Assembly (NCBI RefSeq): GCF_003386795.1 | Contig: NZ_QTUC01000001.1 | Coordinates: forward strand, 3,844,001-3,908,000 | DNA length: 64,000 bases | Origin: Thermasporomyces composti | GTDB taxonomy: Bacteria; Actinomycetota; Actinomycetes; Propionibacteriales; Actinopolymorphaceae | Reading direction: 5' to 3' | In this document: piece by piece, positions 45,732 through 55,225 of the stretch | How positions within the stretch are numbered: the stretch's first letter is position 1 | How the letters are laid out: the number at the start of each line of letters is the position of its first letter | The notes under the pieces: model-generated | The model's database searches: none | What the model was told of the DNA's origin: nothing | The model's input: the letters and a program-made list of their open reading frames with translations, nothing else | Made by a program: the position numbers and the translations under genes

Positions 45732-45804
45732 GGCCCTCCCGCTGGCAGGTGTGCCACGACCCACGCTAGTCGGTGGGGCGCCGTCGAGGGCGGCCCGAAA
45801 GCGG

Positions 45805-47418
45805 TCAGCCGCGCTGGCGTCCGCCGACGACGATGGCGAGGCCGAGCAGCGCGGCCGCCAACCCGGTGATGATCCACCCCACCTGGTGTAGCCCTTGGGT
45901 GCTCAGATTCTGCTCGAAGACCACGCCGAGCACGCTGGTGGACATCATCGCGCCGAGGTAGCGGCAAGTCTGGAACAGCCCTCCCGACGACCCCATGCGC
46001 TCGGGTGGGCTCGCCTCGTACAGAGCGGTCTGGAGGCCGAGGTTGTTGAAGCCGTTCGGTACTCCCAGCAGCAGGGCGAGGCCGGCCACCACCGCGAGGG
46101 GCGTGACGTCGTCCAGCAGCTGCACGAGGAGCGTCGCCGCGACCAGGATCGCCGACCCTATGACGAGCGTGGCCCGGGAGCCCTGCAGCCGCACGGTCCG
46201 AGCGGCCAGCGGAGTGGTGAGCACCCCCATGAGGGCGATGGGCAGCACCAGCAGTCCGGTCGCGTCGGCGGAGACCCCGCGTACCGACTGGAGCCACAGC
46301 GGCATGCCGAAGAAGACGGAGTAGAAGACGACGTTGAGCCCCACCTGCTGCCCCAGCACGGCGGACAGGCGTCGGTTGGCGATCAGGCCCCTGATGTCGA
46401 GGAACGGCGCCTCGGTGGCGCGTTCACGCCGGTGGAGCAACACGCCGGCCAGCGGCACGACGCCCAGCAGCCACCACTGTGGCCGGGTACCCAGCGACAA
46501 CAGGAAGCTGAGCAACGCCGTGAGTGTCACGGTGAACAGCACCAGACCGGCGAGGTCGAAGGATCGGAGGAACCGTGCGGCGGCGACGCGGAACCCGGCC
46601 GGCGCGGTCTCGTCCGGCGTTTCGTCGGGCGGTGTCCTGGGCGCGCGTGAATCGTCGCGCGCGGCGCCAGGCTCGTCAGCCGTGGCCCTGGTTGGCGCAG
46701 GCTCCCCCGGCGCTGGTCGGTCCGGCACTGGTCTGTCCGGCACTGGTCGGTCCGGCACTGGTCTGTCCGCTCCAGGGCCGGTAGCCCGTTGGCTCGCGTG
46801 AGCGCTCCGGACCCGTGGCAGGAAGCGAAGCGCCAGGATCACCCCGAGCGCGGTGACGGGGACGTTGACGAGGAAGACCGCTTCCCACCCGGCGAAGGCC
46901 ACCAGGAAGCCGCCGAGAACCGGGCCGCAGGCGGCGCTCGTGGCCGCGGCGACGTTGAGAACCGCCAGCGACCCGGCCGGCGGACGCGAGAGTGCCGGGC
47001 GAGTCCCTGCTCGAGATGCGGCGGTGGGCGCGTCCTCCGCGGCCGCGCGGATCAGCACGAGGGCCGCCGGGAACGCGGCGGAGGTGCCGATCGCCAGCAG
47101 CACCCGCATCCCGACGAGCCACCAGAACCCGGGGACGAGCGGCGCGAGCAGCGAGACCGTGCCCGCCGTCACCAGGCCCGCGATGAACAGCCGGCGGCCT
47201 CCGAGGAGGTCGACGAGCCTGCCCACGAGCGGTTGTCCGACCGCGGCCGACAAGTAGAAGGCCGACACCAGCCAGCTGACCGTCGCCACCCCGACCTCGA
47301 ACTCCCGCTGCACCGGGACGAGGGCGATCGCGATCATCGAGGAGTTCAAGGGGTTCAGCAACGTGCCCAAGGCGACGGTGACGACGAGCGAGGTGGGCGC
47401 TCCCAGGCGGCCGGGCAC
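45805..47418 (-). CDS. MFS transporter (DHA2-like) with a tandem-repeat loop
   Basis: A 537-residue, ~14-helix major facilitator. The start is GTG 47418, with a GGGG-containing stretch upstream; a longer frame lacks support. The N-terminus ALGTLLNPLNSSMIAIAL is characteristic of the 14-TM DHA2 branch, followed by SWLVSAFYLSAAVGQPLVGRLVD. A long hydrophilic central loop contains the PVPDR repeats coded by 46711-46770. It lies between glcDEF and malate synthase; a role in moving glycolate or another organic acid is possible, but the branch is usually associated with drug export. Divergent from malate synthase. Confidence 0.82.
   Translation of the reverse strand: MPGRLGAPTSLVVTVALGTLLNPLNSSMIAIALVPVQREFEVGVATVSWLVSAFYLSAAVGQPLVGRLVDLLGGRRLFIAGLVTAGTVSLLAPLVPGFWWLVGMRVLLAIGTSAAFPAALVLIRAAAEDAPTAASRAGTRPALSRPPAGSLAVLNVAAATSAACGPVLGGFLVAFAGWEAVFLVNVPVTALGVILALRFLPRVRSAHASQRATGPGADRPVPDRPVPDRPVPDRPAPGEPAPTRATADEPGAARDDSRAPRTPPDETPDETAPAGFRVAAARFLRSFDLAGLVLFTVTLTALLSFLLSLGTRPQWWLLGVVPLAGVLLHRRERATEAPFLDIRGLIANRRLSAVLGQQVGLNVVFYSVFFGMPLWLQSVRGVSADATGLLVLPIALMGVLTTPLAARTVRLQGSRATLVIGSAILVAATLLVQLLDDVTPLAVVAGLALLLGVPNGFNNLGLQTALYEASPPERMGSSGGLFQTCRYLGAMMSTSVLGVVFEQNLSTQGLHQVGWIITGLAAALLGLAIVVGGRQRG
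46711..46770. repeat. 15-bp tandem repeat (4 copies) inside the MFS loop
   Basis: Four 15-bp units (cgctggtcggtccgg, cactggtctgtccgg, cactggtcggtccgg, cactggtctgtccgc), alternating so that a 30-bp higher period is visible. They code for PDRPV units in the central loop without shifting frame. A likely length-variable site. Confidence 0.85.
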
Positions 47419-47514
47419 AAACCCATCATCCCCGCCCGTGGCGCGAGACCGGTCGACTGGGCCCCCGAGCGCCCTGCGATGTGCTAGACGTGGCATAGGC
47501 GCGGGGAAGGGAAG

Positions 47515-49122
47515 GTGCGGAACGTGGTCGACATCACGGTGACCGGTCCCCCTGTCGAGCGAGCGGACGAGATTCTCACCAGTGACGCTCTGGCGTTCCT
47601 GGGAGAGCTGCATGAGCGGTTCACCGACCGGCGCGACGATCTTCTGAGACGTCGGGCCAAGCGTCGCGAGGAGGCGGCGCGGGCCGGTCGCCTCGACTTC
47701 CTCCCCGAGACCCGCGAGATCCGCGAGGATCCGTCGTGGCGGGTCGCGCCCGCCCCACCCGACCTCCAGGACCGCCGCGTCGAGATCACCGGTCCGACCG
47801 AGCGCAAGATGACGATCAACGCGCTCAACTCCGGGGCCAATGTGTGGCTCGCCGACTTGGAGGACGCCAACACGCCCCACTGGGCGAACGTCGTCGGCGG
47901 GCAGGTGAACCTCTACGACGCGATCAGGCGGCGGATCTCGTTCACCTCACCGGAGGGGAAGTCCTACACCTTGCGGGAGGACGGTCGCCTGGCCACCATC
48001 GTCGTCCGGCCCAGGGGGTGGCACCTCGACGAGCGCCATCTCACCGTCGGCGGCCGACCGTTGCCCGGCGCCTTGGTCGACTTCGGGCTCCACTTCTTCC
48101 ACAACGCCAAGGAGCTGCTCGAGCGGGGCAGCGGGCCGTACTACTACCTGCCCAAGATGGAGAGCCACCTCGAGGCGCGGCTGTGGAACGACGTCTTCAC
48201 CTACGCCCAGCAGCGCCTGGGGATCCCGGTGGGCACGATCCGTGCGACGGTGCTCATTGAGACCATCCCCGCGGCGTTCGAGATGGAGGAGATCCTCTAC
48301 GAACTGCGCGAGCACGCGTCCGGGCTCAACGCCGGCCGCTGGGACTACCTGTTCAGCATCATCAAGTACTTCCGGGACGCCGGCCCGTCGTTCATCCTGC
48401 CTGATCGCAACGCCGTGACCATGACGGCACCGTGCATGCGCGCCTACACCGAGCTGCTCGTGAAGACCTGCCACCGCCGCGGGGCGTTCGCCATGGGTGG
48501 CATGGCCGCCTTCATCCCGAACCGCCGTGACCCAGAGGTCACCGAGCGAGCCCTGGCCAAGGTGCGGGCCGACAAGGAGCGCGAGGCGAGCGACGGCTTC
48601 GACGGCTCCTGGGTGGCCCACCCCGACCTCGTACCGATCTGCAAGGAGGTCTTCGACACCAAGCTCGGCGACCAGCCCAACCAGCTTGACCGGCTGCGGG
48701 ACGACGTCCACGTCACCGCCGACCAGCTCCTCGACATCGCCGCGACGCCGGGCTCGGTCACCGAGGCGGGGCTGCGCAACAACGTCGCGGTGGCCCTGCG
48801 GTACCTGGCCGCCTGGTTGGGAGGCAACGGCGCGGTCGCCATCTTCAACCTCATGGAGGACGCCGCGACGGCGGAGATCGCCCGCAGCCAGATCTGGCAG
48901 TGGATGAACAACGGGGTCAAGCTCGACACCGGGGAGACGGTGACGGCCGACCTGGTCCGCCGCATCGAGGACGAGGAGCTGGCGCGAATCCGCTCCGAGG
49001 TGGGGGACGAGGCCTTCGTCCGCGGCGACTACGACCGTGCGCGGGAGCTGTTCGAGCGCGTGGCGTTGGCGCCTGACTTCGCCGACTTCCTCACTCTTCC
49101 GGCGTACGCGATGATCGACTGA
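47515..49122 (+). CDS. aceB: Malate synthase A
   Basis: A 535-residue enzyme that condenses glyoxylate with acetyl-CoA to malate. GTG 47515 or GTG 47524 may be the start (GGGGAAGGGAAG upstream). The family signature occurs as [13 protein letters not shown], with acidic residues in [19 protein letters not shown]. The N-terminal [24 protein letters not shown] and [19 protein letters not shown] are also typical. The sequence fits the malate synthase A (TIM-barrel) type rather than the larger G type. It is convergent with the secreted protein gene, with only 3 nt between the stop codons. It is located by glcDEF, so it would use the glyoxylate. Confidence 0.95.
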   Translation: MRNVVDITVTGPPVERADEILTSDALAFLGELHERFTDRRDDLLRRRAKRREEAARAGRLDFLPETREIREDPSWRVAPAPPDLQDRRVEITGPTERKMTINALNSGANVWLADLEDANTPHWANVVGGQVNLYDAIRRRISFTSPEGKSYTLREDGRLATIVVRPRGWHLDERHLTVGGRPLPGALVDFGLHFFHNAKELLERGSGPYYYLPKMESHLEARLWNDVFTYAQQRLGIPVGTIRATVLIETIPAAFEMEEILYELREHASGLNAGRWDYLFSIIKYFRDAGPSFILPDRNAVTMTAPCMRAYTELLVKTCHRRGAFAMGGMAAFIPNRRDPEVTERALAKVRADKEREASDGFDGSWVAHPDLVPICKEVFDTKLGDQPNQLDRLRDDVHVTADQLLDIAATPGSVTEAGLRNNVAVALRYLAAWLGGNGAVAIFNLMEDAATAEIARSQIWQWMNNGVKLDTGETVTADLVRRIEDEELARIRSEVGDEAFVRGDYDRARELFERVALAPDFADFLTLPAYAMID

Positions 49123-49125
49123 CCC

Positions 49126-51861
49126 CTAGCGCGGGGCGGCCGGTGCTCGGTCGACCCGGACGTGGCGTGGCGAGGTGTCGGGGAGATCGACGGTGAACGT
49201 CACTCGACCGCGCTCGACCCGCGTGGGCACGGGCACGTCGTCCACGACGACCGTGGGGTTCGACCCGAAGCCGCGCAGTGACACCGACGCCGTCCCCGCC
49301 GCGTAACCCCGGACGGTCAGGGTGAGTGAACGGCCGGGGTGGTGTGCGGTGACGTCGACGTCGACATCGACGCTCGGGCTGACCGCGACGGGGAAGGGCT
49401 TCAGGGCAGCCGGGGACGTGGTCGCCCGCACCTGGTACAGCACGGGGTAGCGCAGCACGTCGGCTCGCATCGCCAGCCGGTAGGCCTCGACGTACCGGCC
49501 CTGGGTGAGGCGAGCCTTCGCCTCCCGCAACAGGTCGCGGGACCGCGTGTCGTCAGGGCCGATGTCCGCGCTGATGTGCCGGATGGCGTCGGCGGCGTCG
49601 CGCCGCCACTGGATGACCAGGCTGCGGTCCCGTTCGGTCGGCATGTCCAGGCCGACCCGGAGGGCGAGGTCGCCGTCGACGGTGGGGAACGCGTACGCGG
49701 GCACGCCGTCACCGGCCACCTGCTCGACCGTCACGGTGTAGTCCTGGCCCCGCTCGAGGGCGACGACGGGAATCCCGAACGTCGCCCAGCCGGAGGTGGG
49801 GACCTCAGCAGCGCCGAGGTGACGCATCGCGACGATCCTGCCCTCGTCGTCGGACAGGGTGAGACGCAGCGGTGTCGGGCGACCGATCCGCTCGACCCGC
49901 ACGTCGACGTGGTTGGCCAGCCGCACGTCGCCCGCGGTGAACGTCGTCGTCACCGTCCGCAGGCCAGGGAGGCGACCGTTCGGTGGTGCGGACCGGTCGA
50001 CGTCGAAGGGGTGCATGTCGTCGATGAACGCGTTGACCCACGCGGCCGCGGCGTCGGGGCCGGTCTCCTGCCAGTTGTAGATCGAGGTGTAGCGCGAGCC
50101 GTTGACGTAGGTCTGGCGCAGCAGGAGCGTCTTGTCCGGGCCGTAGCCGGACACGGAGTTCTCCAGGTTGGGGTTGGCGATCCGACCGAACTCCCGCATC
50201 CGTTGCAGGTGGGCGAAGCCGCCTTTGGTGTAGTCGTCGAGCGTGATGTACTCCGCGCCGGGGCGGGCGTGCTGGACGACACCTTGGATGCTGCTGGGGT
50301 GCGTGTCGGCCCAGTACGGCTCCTGCATGCGGGAGTAGACCTCCGCGTGCACGTTGTGCCGCCGCATGTCGGTCGGATACCGCACGCCGTCGGGTCCGGC
50401 CTCGACGCGCTCGCGGGGGAGACCGGCGTAGAAGATGTCGGCGAAGAGCTGCTGCGGATAGGACTGGTTCTTGTACAGCCAGCGTTTCTCCGCCTCCGAG
50501 AGCCCGTCGGTCGGGTCGAGCTCCACGCCGTCCGCCCGGGCGGCGGCGACCGTGCTCGGGTTGAAGTCGGCGTAGAGGTCACGACGTTCGACGCCGTCGT
50601 TGTAGTCGGTGTACGCCTGGTCGGCCACGCCCTTGCCGTCGCGCTTCGACCAGTACGTGCTCTCCATCGTCGTGGAGAAGTCCAACAGCCGATCGCCCTC
50701 ACCCTGCCGCTGGAGGTCCCACGCCAACGCGCGGATCAGCTCCAGCGACTCGTTCGCCTTCTGCTCGAGGTAGGCGTTGAGGTCCGGGTCGCGCCAGGTC
50801 AGCCACGGTGTGCTGCCCCAGATGTTCGGCACCGACAGGCCGTACCGCGGCTCGTACCGGTCTCCCAGCAGCTCGTCAAGCCGCTGACCCTGGTAGACGT
50901 CCTTGTCCGGACCGGTGCGGTCCTGCGGGCTCCACAGGATCTGCTGGTACCTGATGTCGCCGAAGGTGCCGCCTTTCCCGTCGGGAATCCGGGACGGGGT
51001 TCCCTCCCAGTCGCTGGTCGACTCGATCGCGAAGGGCAGCCCGTACTCGCGGCTGAGCCGCAACCACAGCTCGTAGTTCGCCCGCATCTGTTCCTTGGTG
51101 CGGACCGGGAAGTAGTCCAGCACCGCCATCCCGAGGCCGACGTCCGACGACTCGTGGACGTGGTCGCGCACGTAGTCCAGGCGCGACCGGAAGTACGCCT
51201 CGCCACGGTGGTCCTGACCGAGCACGAAGATCACCCGGTCGGGCACCCGCATGCCCTGGTCGTGGACCATCGCGGGGAGATCCGTGTACGCCCAGATCTC
51301 GGTCAGGTACGCGGGCTCGGCGCTGGTGCCCTCGACGGTCACCACCACGACGCCGTCCCGGAGCACCTCCGGGTCGGCGGTGTCGAGGAAGAACGACGAG
51401 TACGGCCCGCCACCTGGGTCCGGTATCCGCGCGTCCCGAACGTAGTGCGGGATCCCGTCGAGCAACAGGCGGAACCCATACGGCTGGCCCCAGGTCTCGT
51501 TGGGTCGGACCTCCCTGACCTGTAGCGTCAACGGTCGGCTGCGGTCGACCGCGAGTCGGACGCTGAACCGACCGCCCCTTCTGACCACTCGAGCGATGTA
51601 GGACTCGGTGATCTGTCCCGCCTCCACGTGGCAGGCGGTCCGAGCGGTCGCTCCGGACGTGCGGAGGCGGTGGGCGGCCTCGCTCGCGGGGTCACCGAGA
51701 CGCACCTGGTCGGAGACACCGACGGCCGCGGCGCGCGGGGCGTGGGCACGTGGGGTGGACTTCGCGGCCACGGCTTCGGTCTCGCCGCCGACGAGACTGG
51801 CCGAGCCCAGGGCCATCACGAGGAGGAGTCCGAGGAGTCCCGTCCCGGCGTGTCGGCGCAT
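49126..51861 (-). CDS. Large secreted protein of unrecognised family
   Basis: A 911-residue exported protein, starting at ATG 51861 after AAGGAG. A signal peptide is visible (GLLGLLLVMALGSASLVGG, ending near AVAA). Residues ~100-190 look like a beta-sandwich (RFSVRLAVDRSRPLTLQVREV). The central ~200-620 may be a TIM-barrel-like domain with aromatic and acidic runs (MESTYWSKRDG, VYSRMQEPYWADTHP, GYGPDKTLLLRQ, YNWQETGPDA). C-terminal beta domains follow (VDVDVDVTAHHPGRSLTLTV). A glycoside hydrolase is plausible from the layout and from the GH172 enzyme elsewhere in the window, but I recognise no family or catalytic pair. It ends 3 nt from the convergent malate synthase stop. Confidence 0.75.
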   Translation of the reverse strand: MRRHAGTGLLGLLLVMALGSASLVGGETEAVAAKSTPRAHAPRAAAVGVSDQVRLGDPASEAAHRLRTSGATARTACHVEAGQITESYIARVVRRGGRFSVRLAVDRSRPLTLQVREVRPNETWGQPYGFRLLLDGIPHYVRDARIPDPGGGPYSSFFLDTADPEVLRDGVVVVTVEGTSAEPAYLTEIWAYTDLPAMVHDQGMRVPDRVIFVLGQDHRGEAYFRSRLDYVRDHVHESSDVGLGMAVLDYFPVRTKEQMRANYELWLRLSREYGLPFAIESTSDWEGTPSRIPDGKGGTFGDIRYQQILWSPQDRTGPDKDVYQGQRLDELLGDRYEPRYGLSVPNIWGSTPWLTWRDPDLNAYLEQKANESLELIRALAWDLQRQGEGDRLLDFSTTMESTYWSKRDGKGVADQAYTDYNDGVERRDLYADFNPSTVAAARADGVELDPTDGLSEAEKRWLYKNQSYPQQLFADIFYAGLPRERVEAGPDGVRYPTDMRRHNVHAEVYSRMQEPYWADTHPSSIQGVVQHARPGAEYITLDDYTKGGFAHLQRMREFGRIANPNLENSVSGYGPDKTLLLRQTYVNGSRYTSIYNWQETGPDAAAAWVNAFIDDMHPFDVDRSAPPNGRLPGLRTVTTTFTAGDVRLANHVDVRVERIGRPTPLRLTLSDDEGRIVAMRHLGAAEVPTSGWATFGIPVVALERGQDYTVTVEQVAGDGVPAYAFPTVDGDLALRVGLDMPTERDRSLVIQWRRDAADAIRHISADIGPDDTRSRDLLREAKARLTQGRYVEAYRLAMRADVLRYPVLYQVRATTSPAALKPFPVAVSPSVDVDVDVTAHHPGRSLTLTVRGYAAGTASVSLRGFGSNPTVVVDDVPVPTRVERGRVTFTVDLPDTSPRHVRVDRAPAAPR

Positions 51862-51910
51862 GGGCGCTCCTTCGCTGTCGAGGCGTCGGGCGCATCGTCG
51901 ATCACACGGA

Positions 51911-51945
51911 ACGGCCGGTCAACGCGCGTGGCGTCGACCGGCCGT
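51911..51945. terminator. Hairpin downstream of the accD operon
   Basis: ACGGCCGGTC and GACCGGCCGT, perfect 10-bp arms around a 15-nt loop, lie 114 nt beyond the accD stop on the minus strand. There is no T run. Probable end of the fab operon transcript, or a leader structure of the secreted protein gene. Confidence 0.45.
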
Positions 51946-52058
51946 GCCCAGACCATCTCCGGCCAGCGAGAGGCCTGGTCGTTCAGTCCCGCCACGACCC
52001 CCGCGGCAAGCGGCGCTCGACCCTTGCGGTGGGCGAAGGCCGCCTGGACCGCCGTGGA

Positions 52059-53510
52059 TCACAGCGGAATGTTGCCGTGCTGTCCCCGACGCTCCTCCGC
52101 GGCCGCGAACGCCTCGGCGATACGTGAGCGGGTCTGCTTGGGGGAGATCACCTCATCGACCACGCCGAGGGCGACCGCCTTGTCGATGCCGCCGACGATC
52201 TGCTGGTGCTCCGCGGCGAGCTCGGCCTCCACCTTCGGACGCAGCTCCGGATCGACCTCGGCCAGCTTGCGCCGGTGCAGGATGCGGACCGCCGCGATCG
52301 GGCCCATGACCGCGATCTCGGCCTGCGGCCAGGCGAACACGGTGGTGGCGCCGAGCGCGCGGGAGTTCATGGCGATGTAGGCGCCGCCGTAGGCCTTCCG
52401 CGTGATGAGCGTGATGCGGGGCACGACCGCTTCGGCGAAGGCGTGCAGCAGCTTGGCGCCGCGTCGGACGACGCCGTCCCATTCCTGGCCGACACCGGGC
52501 AGGTAGCCAGGCACGTCGACGATGACGAGCAGCGGCACGCCGAAGGCGTCGCACATGCGCACGAAGCGCGCCGCCTTCTCCGCCGACGTGGAGTCCAAGC
52601 AACCGCCAAGGCGGAGCGGGTTGTTGGCGATGACGCCGATCGTTCGACCGCCCAGGCGGCCGAGCGTGGTGACGACGTTCGGCGCCCACTTGGGGTGCAG
52701 CTCCAGGCTGCTCCCGGGGTCGAGCAGCTGCTCGATGAGCGGGTGCACGTCGTACGCACGTTTCGGCGACTCCGGCAGGAAGTCCGACAGGTCCTGGTCG
52801 CTGACCACCTCCAGGTTGACCCGCCCCTGGTTGGCGAAGAAGGCCGCGAGCCGGCGAGCCTCGGCCAGCGCGGACTGCTCGGAGTCGGCGATGACGTGGA
52901 CGACGCCGGATCGGCGACCGTGTGGTTCCGGCCCACCGAGCCGCAGCATGTCGACGTCCTCGCCGGTCACCGAGCGCACGACGTCGGGGCCGGTGACGAA
53001 GATCCGACCCTCGGGGCTGAGCACCACGATGTCGGTGAGCGCGGGACCGTACGCCGCGCCTCCCGCGGCCGGTCCCACGACGACCGAGATCTGCGGAACC
53101 CGACCCGAGGCCTTCGTCATGGCGTGGAAGATTCGCCCCACCGCGTGGAGGGACAGCACACCTTCCGCGAGCTGGGCGCCCGCGGCGTGCCACACCCCGA
53201 TGATGGGGACCTGGTCGGCGACGGCGCGCTCGTAGGCGCGGACGACCACGTCGCAGCCGGCCTCGCCCATGGCGCCACCCTTGATGGTGGCATCGGAGCA
53301 GAACGCCACGACGCGGTTTCCCTCGATGGTGCCGGTGACGGCGAGCATGCCGCTGTCGTCCTCGGGTGTGAGGAGCTCCATGCTGCCCTCGTCGAGGAGG
53401 GCCGCGAGCCGGTGACGCGGGTAGCGGGGATCCTGCTCGCGTGGCGGCTTGGCCGGCTTGGCAGCGGTGTCGGCTGGCCGGACGCCGATGGCTTTCTCGC
53501 TGACGGTCAC
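52059..53510 (-). CDS. accD: Acyl-CoA carboxylase carboxyltransferase (AccD, beta subunit)
   Basis: About 483 residues from GTG 53510 (AAAGGGAC upstream; TTG 53531 is a weaker alternative). Two crotonase-like halves: an N-terminal oxyanion region GGAAYGPALTDIVVLSPEG and a C-terminal RKAYGGAYIAMNSRALGATTVFAWPQAEIAVMGP. It transfers CO2 from biotin to acetyl- or propionyl-CoA and supplies malonyl-CoA for fatty-acid synthesis. It is the last gene of fabD-fabH-acpP-fabF-accD, matching the place of accD6 downstream of the kas genes in mycobacteria. No biotin carboxylase alpha subunit is encoded nearby. Confidence 0.92.
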   Translation of the reverse strand: MTVSEKAIGVRPADTAAKPAKPPREQDPRYPRHRLAALLDEGSMELLTPEDDSGMLAVTGTIEGNRVVAFCSDATIKGGAMGEAGCDVVVRAYERAVADQVPIIGVWHAAGAQLAEGVLSLHAVGRIFHAMTKASGRVPQISVVVGPAAGGAAYGPALTDIVVLSPEGRIFVTGPDVVRSVTGEDVDMLRLGGPEPHGRRSGVVHVIADSEQSALAEARRLAAFFANQGRVNLEVVSDQDLSDFLPESPKRAYDVHPLIEQLLDPGSSLELHPKWAPNVVTTLGRLGGRTIGVIANNPLRLGGCLDSTSAEKAARFVRMCDAFGVPLLVIVDVPGYLPGVGQEWDGVVRRGAKLLHAFAEAVVPRITLITRKAYGGAYIAMNSRALGATTVFAWPQAEIAVMGPIAAVRILHRRKLAEVDPELRPKVEAELAAEHQQIVGGIDKAVALGVVDEVISPKQTRSRIAEAFAAAEERRGQHGNIPL

Positions 53511-53559
53511 GTCCCTTTCACTCCGGTGCAAGTCAAGGCATGCGCGGGGTGGTTCCCGC

Positions 53560-54795
53560 TCAAACCGTTCGGAAGGCGATGACGAGGTTGTGGCCGCCGA
53601 AGCCGAACGAGTTATTCAGCGCGGTCAGCGGGCCGTCCGGGAGCTTGCGAGGCTCGGTGGGGATGTCGAGTTGGATCTCGTCGTCGAGGTCCTCGAGGTT
53701 GGCCGTGGGTGGCACGACCCGGTGGTAGAGGGTGAGGACGGTCGCGACCGACTCTGCGACCCCGGCCGCGCCGAGGAGATGCCCCAGCGCGCCCTTGGGC
53801 GCGGTCACCACCACGTTGTCCGCCGCGGCACCGAGCACACTCCTGATTCCCACCGCCTCGGCCACGTCACCCGCGGGGGTCGAGGTGGCGTGCGCGTTGA
53901 TGTGGGTGAGCTCCTCCGGTGCGATGCCGGCGTTCTCGAGCGCCTCCCGCATCGCGGCCGCGTTGCCGCTCCCCGTCGGGTCGGGTTGCACGATGTGGTG
54001 GCCGTCGGCGGAGGCGCCTGTCCCGGCGACCTCCGCGTAGATGCGGGCGCCTCGCCGCTGGGCGTGCTCGAGCGACTCCAGCACCATGACGGCGGCCCCC
54101 TCGCCGAGCAGGAAGCCGTCTCGGGCCTTGTCGAACGGCCGAGACGCCCGCTGCGGCTCGTCGTTGCGGCGAGAGAGGGCGGTCATCGCGCCGAACGCCG
54201 CCAAAGGCAGCGGGTGGATGACAGCCTCGGCGCCGCCGACGACGGCGACGTCGGCCTTGCCCGTGCGGATGAGGTCGAACCCATGCCGGATCGCCTCATT
54301 GCCGGACGCGCACGCCGCAACCGGGGTCTGGACGCTCGCCTTCGCCCCGATCTCGAGCCCGACCCAGGCGGCCGCGCCGTTCGGCATGATCATGGGGATG
54401 GTGAACGGGGTGACATGGCGGGGCCCCTTCTGCCGCAGGACGTCGTAGACGTTGAGCAGGCTGATGAGGCCACCGATCCCCGACGCGATGGAGACGGCGA
54501 GGCGTTCACCGGGAACGTCGCCTTTCGCCAGGCCGGAGTCCTTCAAGGCCTCCCTGGCCGCGACGAGAGCGAACTGCTCGAAGCGGTCGAGCTTGCGGGC
54601 CTCCACCCGAGACAGCACCTCGGTGGGGTCCACGGCTGCGGGTGCGGCGATCCGGGACGGCAGGTTGGCGTACTCCTCGCCGGTCAACGCCTGTGCGCCC
54701 GAACGTCCGGACAGCAGGCCTTCCCACGTGGAGGCGACGTCGCCGCCGAGCGGGGTGGTGGCGCCCAGCCCCGTGACGACAACTTTGGTGCTCAT
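53560..54795 (-). CDS. fabF: Beta-ketoacyl-ACP synthase II (FabF)
   Basis: A 411-residue condensing enzyme that elongates acyl-ACP with malonyl-ACP. ATG 54795 has GAGGAG upstream. The nucleophile Cys is in VAACASGNEAI, and the catalytic histidines lie in THINAHATSTPAGDV and PKGALGHLLGAAG. The N-terminus VVVTGLGATTPLGGDVAS is typical. Middle gene of the operon; 114 nt separate it from acpP and 49 nt from accD. Confidence 0.95.
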   Translation of the reverse strand: MSTKVVVTGLGATTPLGGDVASTWEGLLSGRSGAQALTGEEYANLPSRIAAPAAVDPTEVLSRVEARKLDRFEQFALVAAREALKDSGLAKGDVPGERLAVSIASGIGGLISLLNVYDVLRQKGPRHVTPFTIPMIMPNGAAAWVGLEIGAKASVQTPVAACASGNEAIRHGFDLIRTGKADVAVVGGAEAVIHPLPLAAFGAMTALSRRNDEPQRASRPFDKARDGFLLGEGAAVMVLESLEHAQRRGARIYAEVAGTGASADGHHIVQPDPTGSGNAAAMREALENAGIAPEELTHINAHATSTPAGDVAEAVGIRSVLGAAADNVVVTAPKGALGHLLGAAGVAESVATVLTLYHRVVPPTANLEDLDDEIQLDIPTEPRKLPDGPLTALNNSFGFGGHNLVIAFRTV

Positions 54796-54909
54796 CGGGT
54801 TCTCCTCATCGTTCGTGGTGCACGCTCGCTCGCGGGTATCCCAGCGGACACGGATGCCGGGTGAGTCGTGTCGGGAAGGGGACGCCCACCCGGCGGTCCC
54901 GTGCGCCTG

Positions 54910-55161
54910 TCAGACTCCCGCCTGCGCTCGCTCGATGTAGGCGATGGCGTCGCCGACCGTCTTGAGGTTCTTCACCTCGTCGTCGGGGATCTTGACGCCG
55001 AACTTCTCCTCGGCGGCGACGACGACCTCCACCATCGACAGGGAGTCGACGTCCAGGTCGTCGGTGAAGGACTTGTCGAGCTGGATGTCCTCCGGCGGAA
55101 TACCCGCGACCTCGTGGACGATCTCCGCGAGTCCCGCGCGGATCTCCTCGGTGCTAGCCAT
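54910..55161 (-). CDS. acpP: Acyl carrier protein
   Basis: An 83-residue carrier for fatty-acid synthesis. ATG 55161 follows GAGAAGGAG. The 4'-phosphopantetheine attachment is Ser40 in DDLDVDSLSMVE. The rest is acidic and four-helical (EVVVAAEEKFGVKIPDDEV). Placed between fabH and fabF, as in Streptomyces. Confidence 0.96.
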   Translation of the reverse strand: MASTEEIRAGLAEIVHEVAGIPPEDIQLDKSFTDDLDVDSLSMVEVVVAAEEKFGVKIPDDEVKNLKTVGDAIAYIERAQAGV

Positions 55162-55225
55162 GCGTTCGTGCTCCTTCTCGTTAGCGATGGATCCCGCCCC
55201 GTGCTTCGAGGCGGTGGGTGGTCGG

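Noticed and set aside
49339-51525. 728-codon plus-strand frame over the secreted protein gene
   Set aside because: Val/Arg/Asp/Leu-rich antisense product; the minus strand has a signal peptide and a ribosome site.
53449-54864. Plus-strand frame over fabF
   Set aside because: Antisense to fabF, whose catalytic residues are all present.
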